Below, in pieces: positions 59,695 through 62,849 of a stretch of DNA of 62,849 bases; the stretch's first letter is position 1, and each line of letters opens with the position of its first letter. The translations under genes were made by a program, and so were the position numbers. The DNA comes from Streptomyces colonosanans (GTDB lineage: Bacteria > Actinomycetota > Actinomycetes > Streptomycetales > Streptomycetaceae). Below the pieces are notes generated by a model. The model did no database searches and was not told the origin of the DNA. It was given only the letters and a program-made list of their open reading frames with translations. The stretch is from contig NZ_MLYP01000057.1 in assembly GCF_001866645.1 (NCBI RefSeq), positions 1 to 62,849 on the forward strand, given 5' to 3'.

Positions 59695-60696
59695 TCACGA
59701 CTGCTTCCTGACGGCGGGCACGGTCAGCCGGATCTGGGTACCGGTTCGGGGTGCGGGGGTGATGTCGAGTGTGGCTCCGATGAGCAGGGCCCGTTCGCGC
59801 ATGCCGCGGATCCCGGCGCCCTCGCACGAGGCCGCCATTCCGCGGCCGTCGTCACAGACGGCGAGGACCACCGTGCCGTCGGCGTGACGCAGGCTCACTT
59901 CGACGCGTTCGGCGTCCGCGTGCCGGGCGACGTTTGTCAGGCTCTCCTGCGTGACCCGGTAGAGCACCAGCTCCGCCTCCGGTTCCAGCGCGGGCAGGTC
60001 GGCATCGAAGTGGCGCAGCACGCGTAGTCCGGTGTGGGCGGCGAAATCCGTGGTGAGCGAGATCAGCGCGCTGACGAGGCCGAGATCGTCCAGGACGCCC
60101 GGGCGCAGCCGGCGAACCAGCCGGCGGACCTCGTCCAGGCTCCCCCGGGTGATCTCCTGAACCTGCTGGAGCTCGCCGCGCAGCGGTTCGTCCGCCTCGT
60201 CCGCCGACCGCTTGAGCGACAGCAGGATCGCGGTCATGCTCTGGCCGACCTCGTCGTGCAACTCCTGGGCGATACGGCGCCGCTCGGCCTCCTGCGCGAG
60301 CAGGACGCGGGCGCTGCTCGCGGCCCGTTCGGCCTCCAGCCGCTCGAGCATGGCGTTGAAGGTCCGGATCACCTCGGCGACCTCGCCGTGCCCGCCGGCC
60401 GGCAGCCGCTGACCGGGACGCAGCAGGTCGACGGTCGTCATGAGCCGGGCGAGCCGGTCCAGCGGGGCCAGACCGAACCGCAGCAGGGCCGCGTTGGCGA
60501 CCAGCATGATGACCAGACCGCCCACCAGGATGACCGCCTCGGTCAGCACGACGGGAACGGAGACGGTCACCGGGGCCCACAACAGCAGCGCGGTGGCCGT
60601 GCCCAGCACCACCGCATTGAGCCCGAAGATCCGCCAGAACAGGGACACCGGGGTACGCCTTCCTTTCCTTGCACGGTCTGCTTCACTGCCGGTCAT
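59695..60696 (-). CDS. HisKA_3 sensor histidine kinase with HAMP domain
   Basis: The 333-residue kinase has two membrane helices (FGLNAVVLGTATALLLWAPV and LTEAVILVGGLVIMLVANAALL) with almost no loop between them. A HAMP segment, the dimerisation helix with phosphorylated His in RIAQELHDEVGQSM, and a HATPase (LTNVARHADAERVEV, DDGRGM) follow. The short outside loop suggests that it senses within the membrane or through a cytoplasmic cue. ATG 60696 begins MTGSEADRARKGRR. It pairs with the regulator at 59033. Confidence 0.9.
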   Translation of the reverse strand: MTGSEADRARKGRRTPVSLFWRIFGLNAVVLGTATALLLWAPVTVSVPVVLTEAVILVGGLVIMLVANAALLRFGLAPLDRLARLMTTVDLLRPGQRLPAGGHGEVAEVIRTFNAMLERLEAERAASSARVLLAQEAERRRIAQELHDEVGQSMTAILLSLKRSADEADEPLRGELQQVQEITRGSLDEVRRLVRRLRPGVLDDLGLVSALISLTTDFAAHTGLRVLRHFDADLPALEPEAELVLYRVTQESLTNVARHADAERVEVSLRHADGTVVLAVCDDGRGMAASCEGAGIRGMRERALLIGATLDITPAPRTGTQIRLTVPAVRKQS

Positions 60697-61091
60697 CGCG
60701 GCCGGCCGACGCGCACCCCGGAATCGAGCTGCGGCCACTGGTTGCGACCGAGCCTTCGGACAGCCTGCCCGTCGACCGTCGCCGGGTCGATGGGACCTGT
60801 CCCCCATTTCCGGGAGCGCGCCGACCCCATCCGACCCTCGGATGGATCCCTCGGCCCCCGGCAGATGGGTGCTGCGACCGATGGGTAATCCGCGCCGGAT
60901 CGACCAGAGTGGAGGCGGAGCCGATCAGCCTGTCCCGCCGCCTCCACGGTAGCCGGACGGCCAGAGCCTGTGCCGGGCGTCGCGTGGCTCGCCCTTCGGG
61001 CGGACGACGGGATGTCCGGCACAGGCCCTGACGGTCCCGTAGCCCTGCCCACGACGCACACACCGACCCCGTGTGCAGAAAAGGATCCGCC
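60697..61091. other. Divergent region between kinase and DksA-like gene
   Basis: No gene is seen in this 395-bp gap. It contains a structured leader at 60966-61026 and a GGGAC-CT-GTCCC dyad at 60792-60803 that may or may not be a regulator site. Confidence 0.5.
60966..61026 (+). promoter_or_regulatory. Long hairpin in the leader of the DksA-like gene
   Basis: GCCTGTGCCGG (60966-60976) and CCGGCACAGGC (61016-61026) pair perfectly over 11 bp, and an inner CGCCC-TTC-GGGCG stem lies between them. The structure ends 65 bases before the start codon and could be a terminator, attenuator or small RNA. Confidence 0.5.
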
Positions 61092-61418
61092 ATGCCGCTC
61101 GAAACGCCCCGGACCGAACCGAGCCCCGAGCGTCCGACCGCCCACGAGACCCGCCAGCGTCTCGAACACGCCCGCAACGCACGACTGACCCAGCTGCAGG
61201 CCCTCAGCGAGAGCGGACGTTCCGCCGAGGACGACCTCATGGCCACCCAGAAGGGCGCCATCGAGGAGGTGCTCAAGGAGATCGACGAAGCCCTCGCCCG
61301 TGTCCAGGACGGCACGTACGGCACCTGTCTGGGCTGCTCCCGGCCCGTCCCGGCGGAGCGCCTGGAGATCCTGCCCTACACGCGCTACTGCGTCTCGTGC
61401 CGGCGCCGCGCCGCCTGA
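61092..61418 (+). CDS. DksA/TraR-family zinc-finger protein 1
   Basis: The 108-residue protein has a coiled-coil (HETRQRLEHARNARLTQLQA, EEVLKEIDEALARVQDG) and a C4 zinc finger, YGTCLGCSRPVP and TRYCVSCRRR. DksA/TraR proteins enter the RNA polymerase secondary channel and change promoter use, often with ppGpp. The tip lacks the DxxDxA Asp pair of E. coli DksA. It lies first in a run with a second DksA-like and an MreB-like gene. Confidence 0.9.
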   Translation: MPLETPRTEPSPERPTAHETRQRLEHARNARLTQLQALSESGRSAEDDLMATQKGAIEEVLKEIDEALARVQDGTYGTCLGCSRPVPAERLEILPYTRYCVSCRRRAA

Positions 61419-61480
61419 GCACCGCCCGTCCAGCCCTCGTATCCAGCCCTCGTACCCCGCGCCGCTCAAGAGGTGAAGTG

Positions 61481-61852
61481 GTGAACAAGCAGATCATCGG
61501 CGACCGCACCACGGTCCTGTCCGCCGAGGACCTCGCCGCGCTCCGCGAAATCCTGCACGAGCAGCGACTGTTCCGCCGGGAGCAACTGCAGCAGATCGCG
61601 GCCACCGCCGCGACCGGCGAGGGCGACCTGCCCGGGCGGCAGGACGCGGCGCAGCTCGAGGTGACCGTCAAGCTCGCCGCCTCCGCCCGTATGGTCCTCA
61701 GCGATGTCGAGGCAGCTCTCGAGCGCATGGAGGAGGGCCGCTACGGCGCCTGCCACCTGTGCCGGCACCGCATATCACGCGACCGTCTGATGGTCGTGCC
61801 GCAGGCCCGCTACTGCGCCCGCTGCCAGCAGGTCAGGGAGGCCGGCCGGTGA
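61481..61852 (+). CDS. DksA/TraR-family zinc-finger protein 2
   Basis: The 123-residue protein has the coiled-coil ALREILHEQRLFRREQLQQI and VLSDVEAALERMEEGRYG and a C4 zinc finger, GACHLCRHRI and RYCARCQQV. GTG 61481 follows AAGAGGTGAAG. It differs in sequence from the copy just upstream, so the pair is an old duplication. Its stop overlaps the GTG of the actin-like gene (GTGA), tying the two products together. Confidence 0.9.
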   Translation: MNKQIIGDRTTVLSAEDLAALREILHEQRLFRREQLQQIAATAATGEGDLPGRQDAAQLEVTVKLAASARMVLSDVEAALERMEEGRYGACHLCRHRISRDRLMVVPQARYCARCQQVREAGR

Positions 61853-62673
61853 CCACGGCACCTCACTCCCTCCCCACCCCCGGCCGGCACAGGCCGTGGC
61901 CCCAGTGCCGGCAGTGCAGCGGCGTCGCCCTCGACCTGGGCGGCGCCCGCACCCGCGCCTGGGTGGCCGGCCGGGGGCTGATCCTCGACGTCCCCACGGT
62001 GACGCCCCCGGACACCGGCGCCGTTCACCCCGTCCGGCGCGGCGCCGTCGTCGACACCCCGGCCACGGCCCGGATGCTCGAAGGCCTGCTCGCCCACCGC
62101 CTGCCCCGCTCCAGCCGCCCCCTGGTCATCGTGACCACGCCGGTGCTGGACGGTGTCGCCTACCGGAACGAGGTGCGCTCCGCACTGGAGGTGCTGCGGC
62201 CGCGCAGTGTGCTGACCGTGCCCGCCGCCCGGGCCGTCGCCGCCGCCGCGCGCGCGGACCTGTCGCATCCCCTGCTCGTCGTGGACCTCGGCGCGCACGT
62301 CACCGAGGTGGTCCTCCTGTCGGACGGCGCGGTCGCCGACGCACGCCGTACCTGTCTGGGCACCGGCGACCTCGACGACACCACCACGCACACGCAGATC
62401 ACCGACGCCGTCGTCGGCATGGTGACCACCATGCTGCGGCAGGACCGCACCTCGCTCACGCTCGACGCCCTGCGGCGCGGTGTGCTCCTGGCCGGCGGGG
62501 GCGCGCTGCGTCCCGAGATCACCTACGGTCTCAACGGCCGGCTGCACGCCCCTGCCAGGCCCGCGCCGGCCCCGCACACCGCTGCCGTGCGAGGCGCCGC
62601 CAAACTTCTCGAAGCCGCTCACACCCACCCCTCGACCAGCGGTACGGTCCCCACCGTTCTGCACTCCGGCTAG
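61849..62673 (+). CDS. Short MreB-like (actin-fold) protein
   Basis: The 274-residue protein has actin-family nucleotide motifs: phosphate 1 GVALDLGGARTRAWV, phosphate 2 LLVVDLGAHVTEVVLL and adenosine motif GVLLAGGGALRPE. It is about 70 residues shorter than MreB and lacks parts of the subdomains needed for normal filaments, like the third, short MreB-type protein known in Streptomyces. An N-terminal CRQC could bind metal. The GTG start overlaps the DksA-like stop, an unusual pairing of a transcription factor and a cytoskeletal relative. Confidence 0.85.
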   Translation: MTTAPHSLPTPGRHRPWPQCRQCSGVALDLGGARTRAWVAGRGLILDVPTVTPPDTGAVHPVRRGAVVDTPATARMLEGLLAHRLPRSSRPLVIVTTPVLDGVAYRNEVRSALEVLRPRSVLTVPAARAVAAAARADLSHPLLVVDLGAHVTEVVLLSDGAVADARRTCLGTGDLDDTTTHTQITDAVVGMVTTMLRQDRTSLTLDALRRGVLLAGGGALRPEITYGLNGRLHAPARPAPAPHTAAVRGAAKLLEAAHTHPSTSGTVPTVLHSG

Positions 62674-62687
62674 TGCTGTGACCGGAA

Positions 62688-62849
62688 AGGTTTGCCGGAA
62701 AGCTCGCGGCGTCCGGTGCGGTACATCGCAAGGCGGAGCATCACCCGCGTACTGGATGTACTCGGGTGATGCGACAACGCGGCGTGGGGGTCCCCCCTGC
62801 TCGAAGAGCTTGGGGGAGTGCCGTGCCGGGCGTCGCGAGCCGGTGAACC
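62688..62849. mobile_element. Palindromic MITE-like repeat at the window edge
   Basis: GGTTTGCCGG...GCTCGCGGCGTCCGG at the left (62688 on) is mirrored by the last bases of the window (CCGGGCGTCGCGAGCCGGTGAACC). Inside is a perfect 10-bp inverted repeat, GCATCACCCG and CGGGTGATGC. The element carries the core shared with the 164-bp MITEs (62709-62735) and a palindromic mini-repeat at 62785. It may continue beyond the window. Confidence 0.65.
62785..62818. repeat. 34-bp palindromic mini-repeat, second copy
   Basis: TGGGGGTCCCCCC-TGCTCGAAGAGCT-TGGGGGAG is related to the reverse complement of the repeat at 8109-8140 that broke tnpA. Here it is nested in the MITE-like element. Confidence 0.65.

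Noticed and set aside
60792..60803. GGGAC-CT-GTCCC as a DevR/DosR-type box
   Set aside because: The arms match, but spacing is two bases instead of four and no second copy was found before the Acg-like gene.
1..62849. CRISPR arrays, tRNA or rRNA genes
   Set aside because: No regularly spaced repeats, no cloverleaf with a T-arm GGTTCGA-type segment, and no conserved rRNA stretches were seen on either strand.

Overview
The window looks like a Streptomyces chromosome, probably from a variable region or arm. Evidence is the very high GC content, GTG and TTG starts with strong GGAGG-type ribosome binding sites, four-base start/stop overlaps, and families typical of the genus (ATP-grasp RiPP cassette, PucR with xanthine dehydrogenase, DUF2637 protein, long-type ArgG, short MreB-like protein). 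Function calls rest on motifs read by eye; no database search was run.

Region 1 (1-7.1 kb) is a compact conflict-type module: a Nudix-like gene divergent from a 1466-residue caspase-like/STAND NTPase/beta-propeller protein, followed by an LCAT-like alpha/beta hydrolase. This is the best candidate for a little-described defence or programmed-death system. Region 2 (7.4-10 kb) is a dead duplicate of rsgA: its 23-codon leader ORF survives, but the gene is split by an IS200/IS605 element (broken tnpA, intact tnpB) and has lost its GTPase half. Region 3 (10-20 kb) holds an Lrp regulator beside an SMP-30-like gene, an IS630-type element with a passenger gene and an orphan end, then a cluster of HEAT-repeat, SUKH and ComJ-like genes resembling an immunity island.

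Region 4 (20-25.9 kb) contains intact rsgA with the same leader ORF, and a short ThrRS behind what looks like a ribosome-mediated attenuator (16-residue leader with three Thr codons in a row, then a terminator hairpin). Also here are a GDSL esterase and a TrmB/LuxR-type regulator. Region 5 (26-42 kb) has a 164-bp MITE, a PP2C-like protein, pyruvate oxidase, an RsbW-like ATPase, a DUF2637 membrane protein, a GntR gene near a candidate iron box, and PucR divergent from a three-subunit xanthine dehydrogenase followed by an XdhC remnant.

Region 6 (42-48 kb) is a graspetide (omega-ester RiPP) cassette, tgmA-tgmB-tgmC, with small upstream genes, an HTH regulator that appears to lack its middle section, a SLOG-like protein and a MazG-like protein. 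Region 7 (48-52.8 kb) carries argG with ARG boxes, a methyltransferase/SRPBCC pair, a polysaccharide deacetylase lipoprotein and PPK2. Region 8 (53-62.8 kb) resembles a dormancy/redox cluster: DevS-like GAF kinase, second MITE copy, Acg-like nitroreductase, fused SecDF, NarL-type kinase/regulator pair, two DksA/TraR zinc-finger proteins and a short MreB-like protein. It ends in another palindromic repeat cut by the window edge. I saw no tRNA, rRNA or CRISPR array.
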